NCBI GenBank assembly: GCA_002631855.1
Contig: NTLF01000017.1
Coordinates: 372,001 to 436,000, forward strand
DNA length: 64,000 nucleotides
Direction: 5' to 3'
From: Zunongwangia sp. ESRF-bin46
GTDB lineage: Bacteria; Bacteroidota; Bacteroidia; Flavobacteriales; Flavobacteriaceae
A model generated the notes under the pieces. The model searched no databases and was not told where the DNA came from. It saw nothing but the letters and a program-made list of their open reading frames with translations. A program made the translations under genes and the position numbers. Shown piece by piece: positions 42,900-52,764 of the stretch; position 1 is the stretch's first letter, and every line of letters starts with the position of its first letter.

Positions 42900-45294
42900 A
42901 TGGAACAACAAATGCCACAATCCCCCACCACATCGCAAGAGGAGCCTATCAAGGAAGTTTTAATAAGTTATCTTCGCTATTGGCCCTGGTTTGTACTATC
43001 CGTAATAATCGCTCTTATTATAGCTTTTATATATGTCCGCTATTCCTCAAATATATACCAAACCAGTACGCAAATAAAAGTATTAAAAGAAAGTGAAGGT
43101 GGTTTAGATTTGACCGGTTTAGAGGGCGCAGGTTCTGTATTTGATCTCAACAAGGTAAATCTAGAGAATGAAATGCAGATTTTAACCTCCCGTAAACTTA
43201 TCGAAATGGTTGTAGACCAGACCGAGCTGCAAACGCGCTATTTTGTTCAGGGAAACGTTAAAACCGTAGAGCTTTGGAAAACGGAGGTTCCCTTCTCAGT
43301 ACACTGGATTACGTCCGATTCTATTTTAAATACCAAAGAAGCTATCAGCTATCAGCTTAGCTTTTCAGATGCCACCACATTTACCCTTCGCACAACTAAC
43401 CTAGAGGATAATTTAACTGCGAAAGGCACTTTTAACGAACCTCTCGACCTGAATGGGTATTCCTTTTCCATTGAACCCAACGCGCAAGGAGTTCAAACTT
43501 CCGATACTGTTTTATTGAAAAAGAGTATGTAATATGTTTCCAGCCTAAACAACAAACGATCAATAGTTTGGTTACCAATTTACAAGTGCAACCCATTGGA
43601 GACAAAAGCGAAATTTTAACGGTGAGCTTACAAGGCGAAAACCCCACCAAAAATGAAGCTATTTTAAACAGTCTTACCTATCAATTTAACCGAGACGGTA
43701 TTGATGATGAGCAATTGGTTTTAAAACAAACCGGGGAATTTATAGAAGAACGCTTGCGGTTTTGTTTCAAGAGTTGGATACGGTAGAGAGTGGTACTGTT
43801 GATTATAAGGAACAAAACAATCTAGTTGATATTGAAGCAAATGTTACGCAATTATTTGCTAAAGAAGGGGAAGCCGAAGCCAAACGTTTTGAACTGGAAA
43901 CCCAAAAAGCGGTAGCGCAAGAATTTCAATCCTTGCTAAGTCAGCGCGGGGACTTTTCTTTGTTGCCGGCCAACTTAGGAATAGAAAGTGAAACTATAAA
44001 TTCGTTAACTACCTCCTATAATGAACTGATTTTACAACGCAATAAACTATTGGTTTCTTCTACCCCAAAAAACCCGTTAGTAGTCACTCTTGATGAAAAG
44101 ATATCTGATATACGATCCAACATCCTTAAAAGTGTTAAGGCCTGCATCTCAAGTATAGAAACTTCGTTGCGTTCAGTACAACAGCGTGAAAATACATCTT
44201 CCGGAAAACTCAGTGCACTCCCGAAAAAGGAAAAAGAAATACGAACCATATTGCGACAACGCGATATCAAAGAAAAGTTAAATTTGTTTTTACTTCAAAA
44301 ACGAGAAGAAGCGGCCTTGCAATTGGCTACGATTACCCCCACTATAAAAATAGTGGATTTTGCTTATACCAAACCGATGCCGGTGGCTCCTAAAAAACAG
44401 ATTATATTTTTAGCAGCCTTAATACTGGGATTTTACTTCCTTTCGGTATTCTTTACCTCACGTTTTTATTAAATACTAAGATTAATAATAAAGAGCAATT
44501 AAAGGGATTGGTAGCACCTATTCCTGTCATTGCTGAATTACCTCAAGTAGAAAAGAAAGATGCCGGTCTTTTAAAACCCACAGACCGATCGGTAACGGCT
44601 GAAGCATTTCGTATTTTGCGAACGAATTTATCTTATTTTAAATCTGCAGTTCAACCCGCAGCCAAAAAAGCAGATGTTATTTACATAACTTCTTCTACCA
44701 AGGGGGAGGGAAAAACTTATACCTCTATTAACTTAGCCAATTCACTAGCTGCTACCAATAAGAAAGTAATATTAGCAGGTAGTGACCTAAGAATTAAACA
44801 ATTACATAGAAAAAAAGAAAGAAACCTTTGGCTTATCCTCCTATTTATATGATGCTTCCATCACTAAAGAACAATTGATTATTAAAGAAGTGCTAGGGTT
44901 TTCAAATTTAGATATCATTCTTTCCGGTGCTATTCCTCCTAATCCTGCCGAGCTGTTATTGAATGGTCATTTTGAAGCACTACTCGATCAACTGAAACAA
45001 GATTATGATTATTTATTGGTTGATACGGCTCCAACTGTTTTAGTTACTGATACGTTGTTAATATCACACTTAGCAGATGTCACTTTATACCTAACCCGCG
45101 CCCATTATACAGATGTAAAATTAATTGAGCATATTAAAGAAATGCACGAGCAGCAAAAATTAACCAATATGGCAATTGTTGTGAATGGTGTAGAAGAAAA
45201 GAGAGGGTATGGTTATAACTATGGATATGGATACGGGTACATGAGGAGGAGCAATCCAAATCTTGGCAATTTTGGAAGCGGTAAAGAGTTGTGA
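42900..45294 (+). pseudogene. Wzc-like chain-length determinant/tyrosine kinase, four frameshifts
   Basis: The reading frame changes four times, near 43520, 43755, 44465 and 44805. Each change sits in an A- or T-run and can be repaired by one base: three missing, one extra. The reconstructed protein has the Wzz domain with N-terminal helix (PWFVLSVIIALIIAFIY), coiled coil, second helix (IIFLAALILGFYFLSVFF), Walker A STKGEGKT, a DTAP Walker B-like motif and a tyrosine-rich tail (GYGYNYGYGYGY). It would be about 795 residues and dephosphorylated by the upstream PHP phosphatase. Sequencing error is an alternative, but the neighbouring 60 kb show no such changes. Confidence 0.82.
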
Positions 45295-45374
45295 GTTGTG
45301 AGTTGTGAGTTGTGAGTTGTGAGTTGTGAGTTGTGAGTTGTGAGTTGTGAGTTGTGAGTTGTGAGTTGTGAGTT
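45286..45374. repeat. Heptanucleotide microsatellite (GAGTTGT, about 12.7 copies)
   Basis: 89 bp of perfect tandem GAGTTGT. The first copy supplies the last two codons and TGA stop of the wzc pseudogene, so length changes would not alter that reading frame. Such arrays vary by slipped-strand mispairing. Confidence 0.95.
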
Positions 45375-45406
45375 AAAATAATTTAATATTTATATATGCT
45401 GAATTA

Positions 45407-45458
45407 TTGTACAATATTTCTAAGAAAGTTGTACAATTTTGTTGAAAAACTTGTACAA
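45407..45458. repeat. Three TTGTACAA sites at exact 22-bp spacing
   Basis: The palindrome TTGTACAA, each followed by T, starts at 45407, 45429 and 45451. The 13 bases between copies are not conserved. The copies fall on one helix face. The 9-bp element with 13-bp spacing has the geometry of LytTR-type direct repeats, but the palindromic core also suits a helix-turn-helix dimer. It lies in the convergent space between wzc and wzi, where no gene start is close. Confidence 0.7.
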
Positions 45459-45489
45459 TATTCTTTCAAAATACTAAGAAGTTTCGGGA

Positions 45490-45509
45490 AAACTCTCGGG
45501 AGTTTTTGT
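45490..45509 (+). terminator. Weak hairpin with T-run
   Basis: Arms AAACTC (45490-45495) and GAGTTT (45500-45505) around TCGG, followed by TTT. It could end the plus-strand polysaccharide operon. The remaining intergenic sequence up to 45803 (about 300 bp) shows no gene and no other signal that I recognise. Confidence 0.5.
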
Positions 45510-45803
45510 TGTAACAACCGTATGTTTTTAAAAAAACACTTTATCGTTTTATTTTAATGCTTTGGATTTTTTAAAATATAATGAGAGATTACTGCGTTAG
45601 CACCTAGTTCAAAATTAATTAGGGTGTTATTTTTCAGTTTAGGAGTGGATGCGTTTGTTAATTAATGCGTTTCAAATTTAATTAACTAAAATGGTCAACG
45701 CTACTTAGAGAAGTTCAATATTTATGTAGCCCTACTTTCAAAGTTTTTTATATTCTTTGGATATTGTACCTTCTTCTACCTTAAAACAGCATCAACAATT
45801 GCT

Positions 45804-47156
45804 TTAAAAACTATACCTATAGGTAAGACCCGCTCCCACTTTATCTTGCTGCTGATTGTTATAATCGTAACCTACCTCCAAGGAAAAAAGCCCTACCTTC
45901 TTAAAAGTATACGTGGTTTTTAGATAAGTATACACTCTTTTTTCTTTAGGTACAATAGGTACTCCATACCGTCCCAAATTTTCTGTTATACTTATTTTTG
46001 TAAGCCACGTCCAAGCTTTAAACCCTCCCAACAATCCCATATGAACACCTAATACGCGATTGTTTTCAATTATTTGGTCGATTGGGGTATTATCAAAAAA
46101 CGGAAAACCAATAAAATTTTTATCATAGCGCCAGCCTGTTCGGTAGCCTCTATTATTAAAATAATTATCGCGACCACTTCTGCCAAACCGCCCACTTTGA
46201 CTAACTGTTTGCACATACTCTATTAGCATGCCTTTGAAAAACCCAGTATATTTTTTTTCGTTAGGCTTAAAATATATTCCCCAAATACCATCTGGAAAGT
46301 TTTTTAATGCTGAGCCCGATCCATCCTCAAAAGGATGTTGGTGGTAAAACTTAAATTGTCCTAAAGATGGTGTATAGGTGTATTCCAGATTATACAAACC
46401 AAGATGGTTTCCTAAAGCATTTACTTGTTCTCCTTGAATATTTCCTTCTCCTGCATTTTGAGCAAAAAACACATTAATAAAATCTGAAAAAGAATCTGAA
46501 AACTTTCCAAATTCTGGCGATGTACCCCCCCATTGGGCATAATGTTCGATTCCCAACCTCAGTTTACTTTTGTTATTCAATTTCCAATTAGCGTACAGTT
46601 TTTTATAGTGAAGTTTAGTGCCTTCGGTATCTCGATCATCATTCATTTCATAATGGCTTATTCCTCCTCCTACACCAATAGTTTTAGTAATTGCAATTGG
46701 TTTCGTTGTTTCTACTAGCACTCCCGAAATAGCTCTTGCATTACCAGACAGTAAAAAGTTACTATTTACTGTAGAAAGCCCTTGAAATCTATCTTTTGGG
46801 TTTTTGGCACCTAAAGTGACTTTTAGCCAAGAATTTTCAAATTGCAGGTACAGTTCATTTCTTTGTAGTTTCTCTTCTACTCCATTTCGTAAAAAAAGAC
46901 TAGCACCTGCTGTTAGTTTAGCATTATTCTCTTTAGAAAAAAAGTAGGTGCCTTCAGTAGCAAGTTGAAACAATCCATCTGTTTTTGAGGACAAAGCTCC
47001 ATTTTTATTGGTAATCACCCAAAAAGGTATTTCACCTTCAGTTGACACATAACCAGAAGCTGATACCGAGGAGTTTATTTCAATATTTTGTGCAAAACCG
47101 AGTGTTGATAGTAATAAAATTGAATGAAGTAAAATACATTTTTGACATCTAACCAT
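45804..47156 (-). CDS. Capsule assembly protein, Wzi family
   Basis: A 450-residue outer-membrane beta-barrel protein that in E. coli anchors group 1 capsule to the cell surface. A signal peptide (1-22, ending LGFAQ) precedes a long series of alternating strands (for example GAKNPKDRFQGLSTVNSN and FKFYHQHPFEDGSG) and the C-terminal aromatic YRYSF typical of barrels. It is intact, in contrast to the Wza and Wzc homologues across the convergent junction, and is the last gene of the minus-strand operon. Confidence 0.85.
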   Translation of the reverse strand: MVRCQKCILLHSILLLSTLGFAQNIEINSSVSASGYVSTEGEIPFWVITNKNGALSSKTDGLFQLATEGTYFFSKENNAKLTAGASLFLRNGVEEKLQRNELYLQFENSWLKVTLGAKNPKDRFQGLSTVNSNFLLSGNARAISGVLVETTKPIAITKTIGVGGGISHYEMNDDRDTEGTKLHYKKLYANWKLNNKSKLRLGIEHYAQWGGTSPEFGKFSDSFSDFINVFFAQNAGEGNIQGEQVNALGNHLGLYNLEYTYTPSLGQFKFYHQHPFEDGSGSALKNFPDGIWGIYFKPNEKKYTGFFKGMLIEYVQTVSQSGRFGRSGRDNYFNNRGYRTGWRYDKNFIGFPFFDNTPIDQIIENNRVLGVHMGLLGGFKAWTWLTKISITENLGRYGVPIVPKEKRVYTYLKTTYTFKKVGLFSLEVGYDYNNQQQDKVGAGLTYRYSF

Positions 47157-47167
47157 ATGGGAAACTT

Positions 47168-49180
47168 CTATTGATTATAAAACTCTATTTCCTTAGAGTT
47201 CTCTTTTTTACTCCTTATATCAATATTTTCGTCTAAGTCTTCATATTCAGAGTTTTTACTGATAAACTCTGGAACTAAGTTTTTCAGTTTTTTAACCAAG
47301 TCAGTATCATCATAACGCAAGGCTGCTTCTATAATTTTAATGATTTTTTCATCTACAAAATTAAAATCTTTGGTCAAATCTTTCCCAATCATAATCTTAT
47401 CATGATGGGTTGGTAATGCTTTACTGGTATCACTTATTAATTCTTCATATAATTTTTCACCAGGCCGCAATCCAGTAATTTCTATTTCAATATCTTTTTT
47501 AGGCACAAAGCCTGCCAACTTTATCATTTTAACGGCAAGATCCATAATCTTGACCGGTTCTCCCATATCAAAAATAAAAATTTCACCTCCTTTTCCCATA
47601 GCTCCAGCTTCTAAAACCAATTGACACGCCTCGGGAATCGTCATAAAATATCTAATAATATCGGGATGTGTAATGGTAATTGGGCCTCCTTTTTCAATCT
47701 GTTTCTTAAATAAGGGAACCACACTTCCGTTAGATCCCAGCACATTTCCAAAACGTGTTGTAATAAATTTTGTTTTACATGGTTTACCTTCACTGTTGGT
47801 ATAAAAATTACGTGATTGTACGAACATTTCAGCAGCACGCTTTGAAGCCCCCATAACATTACTTGGGTTTACAGCTTTATCTGTTGAAACCATTACAAAC
47901 CTTGAAACTTTATGAATTACTGCGAGATCGGCCAGGTTTTTGGTTCCGTATACATTTGTAATTATCGCCTCAGGAGTATTTTCTTCCATTAGTGGCACAT
48001 GCTTATAAGCAGCTGCATGATATACAACATCAATATCGTAATTACTAAATAAAGTTCCCAACCTATTTCGGTTAGCTACATCACATATAATAAACTTAAA
48101 ATCTATATTTGGATGATTACTTAATAATTCAAGCTGTAAATTGTATAAAGGTGTTTCCGCTTGATCTAACACCAAAACATGTTTTGGATTGTATTTTGCT
48201 ACTTGTCTAACAATTTCACTGCCTATAGACCCAGCACCTCCGGTTACTAAAATGGTTTTTCCTTTAAGTTGCTTAAATTTTTCTTCAGTATGCAGCTCAA
48301 TAGGTTCCCGCTCCAATAAATCTTCAATCTGAAGGTTTTTCACTTGATTTGCTACAGAAGTATTTTCCCCCCAATCAAGTACTAAAGGTGAATTATATAC
48401 TTTAATATTGTTTTCAAGGCAATCTTCTACAAGGTTATATTTTTCTTTTGGAGATAGAAAATTACTAGAAATAATTACTGCAGTAGCATCTAATTTTTTT
48501 ACTTCTTCACTTAGTTTATCTTTAATCTTAATTACAGGTTTGCCTAATATCAAAAGTCTTTTATTAGATGATTTTGTCGAAGCAAATCCCTTTATTTTAA
48601 AACGTTGGGGATGTTCTATATCTAATGCAGCGGCGATTGATATGGCGTTTTCATCAATACCAACAATAACAGCGTTTTCAGATGCAACCTCTGTTTGATA
48701 TATTTTAAAATATTCATAAAACTGTTTAACCGCTAACCTAAATGAAAACAAAAAGGTAAAAGAAAAGAAAGAATAAACTACCAATGCAGAGGTCAAGAAT
48801 ATTTTTTCAGATACTATTGCCAATACAATAATATTAATAATCAACAATACCAAAAAAGTGCTAAAACTTGCTAAAATTAGTTTTAAAGCATCCATAAATG
48901 AAGAATGCCGTATTAACCCTGCATAGGTTTTATAAATTAGCATGAAACCTACATTAATACTTAATACTAATAATATTTGCTGCGTTGCAGATATTAATTG
49001 TAAATGGTTAATATGAAGGTCCCTAAGTATTACCACGGTCAATACCATGGAGCATATCAATAAAAAAATATCAATACCCAATACAGACCACCTTGGTAGG
49101 TATTTTACATTACGAATATTCAACCTACTTTCTTTTGAAGAAAGAATTATCTTAAGAGTTCTAATTAATTTATCTTTCAT
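47168..49180 (-). CDS. Membrane-bound nucleotide-sugar 4,6-dehydratase (WbpM/PglF type)
   Basis: A 670-residue enzyme with four N-terminal helices (about 30-150), a first Rossmann-like region (about 165-290) and a C-terminal SDR domain with TGGAGSIGSEIVR. In the catalytic block VSTDKAVNPSNVMGASKRA, Met replaces the usual SDR Tyr (MxxxK), a feature of the FlaA1/WbpM class. It converts UDP-GlcNAc to UDP-4-keto-6-deoxy-GlcNAc. With the adjacent PglE-like aminotransferase and the PglD-like acetyltransferase it completes a UDP-bacillosamine-type pathway. Confidence 0.88.
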   Translation of the reverse strand: MKDKLIRTLKIILSSKESRLNIRNVKYLPRWSVLGIDIFLLICSMVLTVVILRDLHINHLQLISATQQILLVLSINVGFMLIYKTYAGLIRHSSFMDALKLILASFSTFLVLLIINIIVLAIVSEKIFLTSALVVYSFFSFTFLFSFRLAVKQFYEYFKIYQTEVASENAVIVGIDENAISIAAALDIEHPQRFKIKGFASTKSSNKRLLILGKPVIKIKDKLSEEVKKLDATAVIISSNFLSPKEKYNLVEDCLENNIKVYNSPLVLDWGENTSVANQVKNLQIEDLLEREPIELHTEEKFKQLKGKTILVTGGAGSIGSEIVRQVAKYNPKHVLVLDQAETPLYNLQLELLSNHPNIDFKFIICDVANRNRLGTLFSNYDIDVVYHAAAYKHVPLMEENTPEAIITNVYGTKNLADLAVIHKVSRFVMVSTDKAVNPSNVMGASKRAAEMFVQSRNFYTNSEGKPCKTKFITTRFGNVLGSNGSVVPLFKKQIEKGGPITITHPDIIRYFMTIPEACQLVLEAGAMGKGGEIFIFDMGEPVKIMDLAVKMIKLAGFVPKKDIEIEITGLRPGEKLYEELISDTSKALPTHHDKIMIGKDLTKDFNFVDEKIIKIIEAALRYDDTDLVKKLKNLVPEFISKNSEYEDLDENIDIRSKKENSKEIEFYNQ

Positions 49181-49212
49181 ACCTCATTATTAGCTAACAT
49201 ATTGGGGAGTTA

Positions 49213-50346
49213 TTAACTAAAATACGTTCTAACAGCATTTTCTATTCTATCCCGTTCAGTGTCTGTTAAATTTGACCCTGAGGGTAAACACAACCCTTTA
49301 CTAAAAATTTTACTTGCCGTTTCATCACCATAAAACTTGGAACTCTTATACACAGGTTGCAGGTGCATAGGTTTCCACAAAGGTCTACTTTCTATGTTAA
49401 AATTATGTAAAAATAATCGTAATTTTTCAATAATTTGTTGATCATCAGCTTTTTTGCACACTATAGCCGACAACCAATGGTTACTATAGAAGTTTGTATC
49501 AGGTTCAGAAAATAGTTTTATTTCATCAATATCGCTAAATAGCTCTTTATAAAACTCATTGTTCTTCCTTCGTAAAGCAACGTGTTTATCCAATACTTCC
49601 ATTTGTCCTCTTCCAATTCCAGCCACTATATTGCTCATTCTGTAATTATAACCAATTTGAGAATGCTGGTAATGAGGAGCCTCGTCTCTTGCCTGCGTAG
49701 CTAAGAAAATAGCTTTTTCTTTTGTTTCTTTATTTCTACATACCAAAGCTCCTCCTCCAGAGGTCGTAATTATTTTGTTTCCATTAAATGACAAAATAGA
49801 TAAATCACCAAACGTACCACATTTTTGGCCCTTATAGGATGATCCTAAAGCTTCAGCAGCATCTTCAATTAAAAACACATTATATTTTTTACAGATTGCT
49901 TCAATTTCATCAATTTTAGCTGGCATTCCATACAAGTGAACTGCAATAACGGCTTTTGGTTTTTTCCCTTTCTTTATTCCGTCTTTTATTGCTTCTTCTA
50001 AATATACAGGAGACATATTCCACGTTTCTTCTTCACTATCAATAAAAACAGGAGTTGCCCCCATATATGTTATTGGATGTGAAGACCCGCAAAACGTAAA
50101 AGTTTGGCATAATACTTCATCGTCTTTTGTTACTCCAGCAATATCGAGTGCCAAATGAATGGCACCTGTCCCTGAAGATACACAAGCCACATGGGAATCT
50201 TGACCTAAATATTCTTCAAGATCGTTTTCAAAACCCGTTACGTTTGGCCCTAGAGGAGCAATCCAATTTTCGGCAAAAGCTTCATTTATATATTTTTGTT
50301 CGTTTCCTCCCATATGAGGCGAGGACAGCCATATTTTATTTTGCAT
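49213..50346 (-). CDS. UDP-4-amino-sugar aminotransferase (PglE type)
   Basis: A 377-residue DegT-family PLP enzyme. The N-terminal MQNKIWLSSPHMGGNEQKYI and NWIAPLGPNVTGFE are characteristic of the PglE/WeeJ subgroup that aminates UDP-4-keto-6-deoxy-GlcNAc at C4 with glutamate. SSGTGAIHLALD, IEDAAEALGS and the PLP lysine in SFNGNKIITTSGGGAL are all present. It is next to the PglF-like dehydratase (33 bp apart). Confidence 0.9.
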   Translation of the reverse strand: MQNKIWLSSPHMGGNEQKYINEAFAENWIAPLGPNVTGFENDLEEYLGQDSHVACVSSGTGAIHLALDIAGVTKDDEVLCQTFTFCGSSHPITYMGATPVFIDSEEETWNMSPVYLEEAIKDGIKKGKKPKAVIAVHLYGMPAKIDEIEAICKKYNVFLIEDAAEALGSSYKGQKCGTFGDLSILSFNGNKIITTSGGGALVCRNKETKEKAIFLATQARDEAPHYQHSQIGYNYRMSNIVAGIGRGQMEVLDKHVALRRKNNEFYKELFSDIDEIKLFSEPDTNFYSNHWLSAIVCKKADDQQIIEKLRLFLHNFNIESRPLWKPMHLQPVYKSSKFYGDETASKIFSKGLCLPSGSNLTDTERDRIENAVRTYFS

Positions 50347-50385
50347 TGTTTTTTTTTCTTTTCAAAAAGAACGTACTATTACTAA

Positions 50386-51582
50386 TTACGTACTTTCTTT
50401 AATTATGGTTTTATAAGCTACGTCTGGGGTTAAAAACTTATGAGCATACTTTTTTCCCTTTTCTCCCATTTTTAAACGAAGAGTTTGAGATTTTATTAAA
50501 GTGTCCAGTTTTTCTTTTGACTCTTTAGTTTTTGTTGCCTCTACCCAATACCCCGCTTCTATTTCATTTTGAATCCAAGAGCCAAAATCAGTGTTTTTAT
50601 CAATTAAAGCTAAAATTGGCACTCCTGCAAATAAGTAAGAAATTGTTTTTGAAGGCATATTGGGTATTGTAAAATTCTCATCTAATGTAACAAGACCAAC
50701 ATCTGCAATATTTAAAAGTTCTAAATACTTTTTTCTAGCTATGCTTTCTTCAACAATGACATTTTTGAATTTGTTTCTTTTTATCTCTTTACGAAACTCT
50801 TTTATTTCGGTTCCTCTTCCTATAAAATAAAATATCAATTTATCTTCATTTCTATATTCCTTTATAAGCTTAACAGCATTATTTATTTTCTGAGGTTTAC
50901 TAATATTTCCTCCATAAAAAATGACAAATTTACCTTCTAAGCCAAGGTTTATTTTAAGCTTTTTTTTATCAAATTCTTCGTTAAACTGGGTAGTTTGCCA
51001 GTTCCTTAATAATTCTATTTTACTAGATTCTATTTCATTATTAGATTGTATATAGTCTATATTCCCCAAGGACATACAACCTATTTTGTCAACCTCTTTA
51101 TATAGTTTTTTTTCAATATTTCTGAAATAAAAATAGAGTGGCATGTTTTTACGCATCAACTTAATATCCACAGCATTTTGAGGAAAAATATCCCTTAAAA
51201 TCAAATACACGGGTATTTCATTTTTTTGTTTCAGTTTTTTAACTACCGAAAGAAGGGTAATCGGTGGTGTTGGTAAAAGAACTAGGTTAAATTCTATAGA
51301 TGAAAGTTTAGATTTAATTGCTTGCAAATATTGAAGTGGCAAAAGAACGTTCGCAATACCTTTATTGATTAGGTTTTGTGTTTTATAGCTATAGGTTTTA
51401 CATCGTAACACTTGTATTCCGCCTTCATTAAAAAGCCCGGTTTTTCCAATTTCTGAAGAAGACGCTACTACATATACTTGATGGCCATGCTTTTTAAACT
51501 CTTGCATTAAATCTGTGTACATGTTGCTATCATATTCAGTATCGGGGTAATTAAGCGCTAAAAACAAAATATTCTTACTCAT
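50386..51582 (-). CDS. Glycosyltransferase family 4 (WbuB-like)
   Basis: A 398-residue GT-B enzyme starting MSKNILFLALNYPDTEY. It has the long N-terminal domain with DIFPQNAVDIKLM and the C-terminal GRGTEIKEFRKEI and PNMPSKTISYLFAGVPIL motifs of the WbuB/WbpI-like group. It follows the UDP-L-FucNAc genes in the same operon, and WbuB transfers L-FucNAc, so this donor is the best guess. An upstream in-frame ATG at 51603 overlaps the epimerase gene by 17 bp and is possible. Confidence 0.82.
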   Translation of the reverse strand: MSKNILFLALNYPDTEYDSNMYTDLMQEFKKHGHQVYVVASSSEIGKTGLFNEGGIQVLRCKTYSYKTQNLINKGIANVLLPLQYLQAIKSKLSSIEFNLVLLPTPPITLLSVVKKLKQKNEIPVYLILRDIFPQNAVDIKLMRKNMPLYFYFRNIEKKLYKEVDKIGCMSLGNIDYIQSNNEIESSKIELLRNWQTTQFNEEFDKKKLKINLGLEGKFVIFYGGNISKPQKINNAVKLIKEYRNEDKLIFYFIGRGTEIKEFRKEIKRNKFKNVIVEESIARKKYLELLNIADVGLVTLDENFTIPNMPSKTISYLFAGVPILALIDKNTDFGSWIQNEIEAGYWVEATKTKESKEKLDTLIKSQTLRLKMGEKGKKYAHKFLTPDVAYKTIIKEST

Positions 51583-51586
51583 GACA

Positions 51587-52714
51587 TTACTTTTTCCATA
51601 CATTTTTATTCACATAATCTGTATATGAAAGAAGTATTCTTACTATTTTTTCTGAAACGTTCGGCACTTGGTAGTCGGCTACTTTTCTATTAATATGCTC
51701 CAACTTCTCATCTTTCATCGTCTCTATTGCCCTCACTACAGAATCGATCTGCAAACCTGTCATTATAACAGCAGTTTCTTCCATGGCTTCAGGCCTTTCA
51801 TGAGCTTCTCTTATATTTAGTGCTTTAAAATTTAAAATTGAAGCTTCTTCAGAAATTGTTCCACTATCTGAAAGTACCATGAGAGCATTTATTTGTAGCG
51901 AATTGTAATCGAAAAATCCTAAAGGTTCTAAAAAATTAATATTACTGTGTAAATTATAATTCCTTTCATTTAATCTTTTTCTAGTACGTGGGTGCGTACT
52001 TACTATAATTGGTAGACTGTATTTTTTTGCTAATTCCCCCAAGGTATCTAACAACTGTTTAAAATTTACTTCATTTTCAATATTTTCGGCTCTGTGTGCT
52101 GAGACTAAAAAAAAAGCATCTTTTTTTAAGTTTAACCGTTCAAGAATGGTCGAGTTATCAATATCATTTTTATAATGGTTCAATACTTCATAAAGTGGGC
52201 TTCCCGTTTTAATTATTCGATCTGCCGCTATATTTTCCTTTAACAAATATTCTCTGCCAATGCTACTATATGGCAGGTTTATATCAGCTATATGGTCAAT
52301 TATTTTTCTATTAATTTCTTCTGGAACGCGCTCATCAAAACATCGGTTACCTGCTTCCATATGGAATATAGGAATGTTTCTCTTTTTTGCCGCTATTGCT
52401 GTAAGTCCTGAATTTGTGTCTCCTAAAATTAAAAAGGCATCAGGTTTTTCTTTTTCGAGTATTATATCAATTTCAGATAAAATAATACCAATAGTCCTAA
52501 TGGCATTTTCATCTTTGCTTTTTATAATATAATCGGGTTTATCTAATTTTAATTCTTTGAAGAAAATTTCATTTAACTCATAATTATAGTTTTGTCCTGT
52601 ATGTACTAAAATGTGCTCAATACTCCTATTAGAATTGAGCTTAGTAATAATTCGTGAAAGTCTGATTATCTCAGGACGGGTGCCAACTACCGTTAAAACC
52701 TTTAATTTTTTCAT
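51587..52714 (-). CDS. wbjD: Non-hydrolysing UDP-sugar 2-epimerase (WbjD/CapG type)
   Basis: A 375-residue enzyme of the WecB family. It shows TVVGTRPEIIRLSRII, HTGQNYNYELN, HMEAGNRCFDERVPEEINR, the LVSAHRAENI block and SDSGTISEEA. In the WbjB-WbjC-WbjD pathway it performs the last C2 epimerisation to UDP-L-FucNAc. The two preceding genes encode the other steps, which favours this over UDP-ManNAc synthesis. Confidence 0.88.
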   Translation of the reverse strand: MKKLKVLTVVGTRPEIIRLSRIITKLNSNRSIEHILVHTGQNYNYELNEIFFKELKLDKPDYIIKSKDENAIRTIGIILSEIDIILEKEKPDAFLILGDTNSGLTAIAAKKRNIPIFHMEAGNRCFDERVPEEINRKIIDHIADINLPYSSIGREYLLKENIAADRIIKTGSPLYEVLNHYKNDIDNSTILERLNLKKDAFFLVSAHRAENIENEVNFKQLLDTLGELAKKYSLPIIVSTHPRTRKRLNERNYNLHSNINFLEPLGFFDYNSLQINALMVLSDSGTISEEASILNFKALNIREAHERPEAMEETAVIMTGLQIDSVVRAIETMKDEKLEHINRKVADYQVPNVSEKIVRILLSYTDYVNKNVWKK

Positions 52715-52731
52715 AGAAATAAAATGATATG

Positions 52732-52739
52732 CAAAACTA
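52732..52739 (-). promoter_or_regulatory. Possible internal -7 box before wbjD
   Basis: The minus strand reads TAGTTTTG, a TAnnTTTG match 18 bp before the wbjD start in the 50-bp gap after wbjC. No -33 element was seen. Confidence 0.3.
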
Positions 52740-52764
52740 CCATTTATTCTTTCTTGCTAATAAT

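Noticed and set aside
42900-45294. Programmed frameshifting in wzc
   Set aside because: Four shifts, three needing an added base and one a removed base, without slippery-site and stimulator structures, are more simply explained by mutation or sequencing error.
29027-45294. Vi-antigen capsule locus
   Set aside because: Only the UDP-GalNAcA pair matches; tviD, tviE and the ABC export genes are absent and a Wzx/Wzy-type system is present.
45286-45473. CRISPR array
   Set aside because: The 7-bp repeat has no spacers and the 22-bp array has only a 9-bp conserved element with three copies; no cas genes are present.
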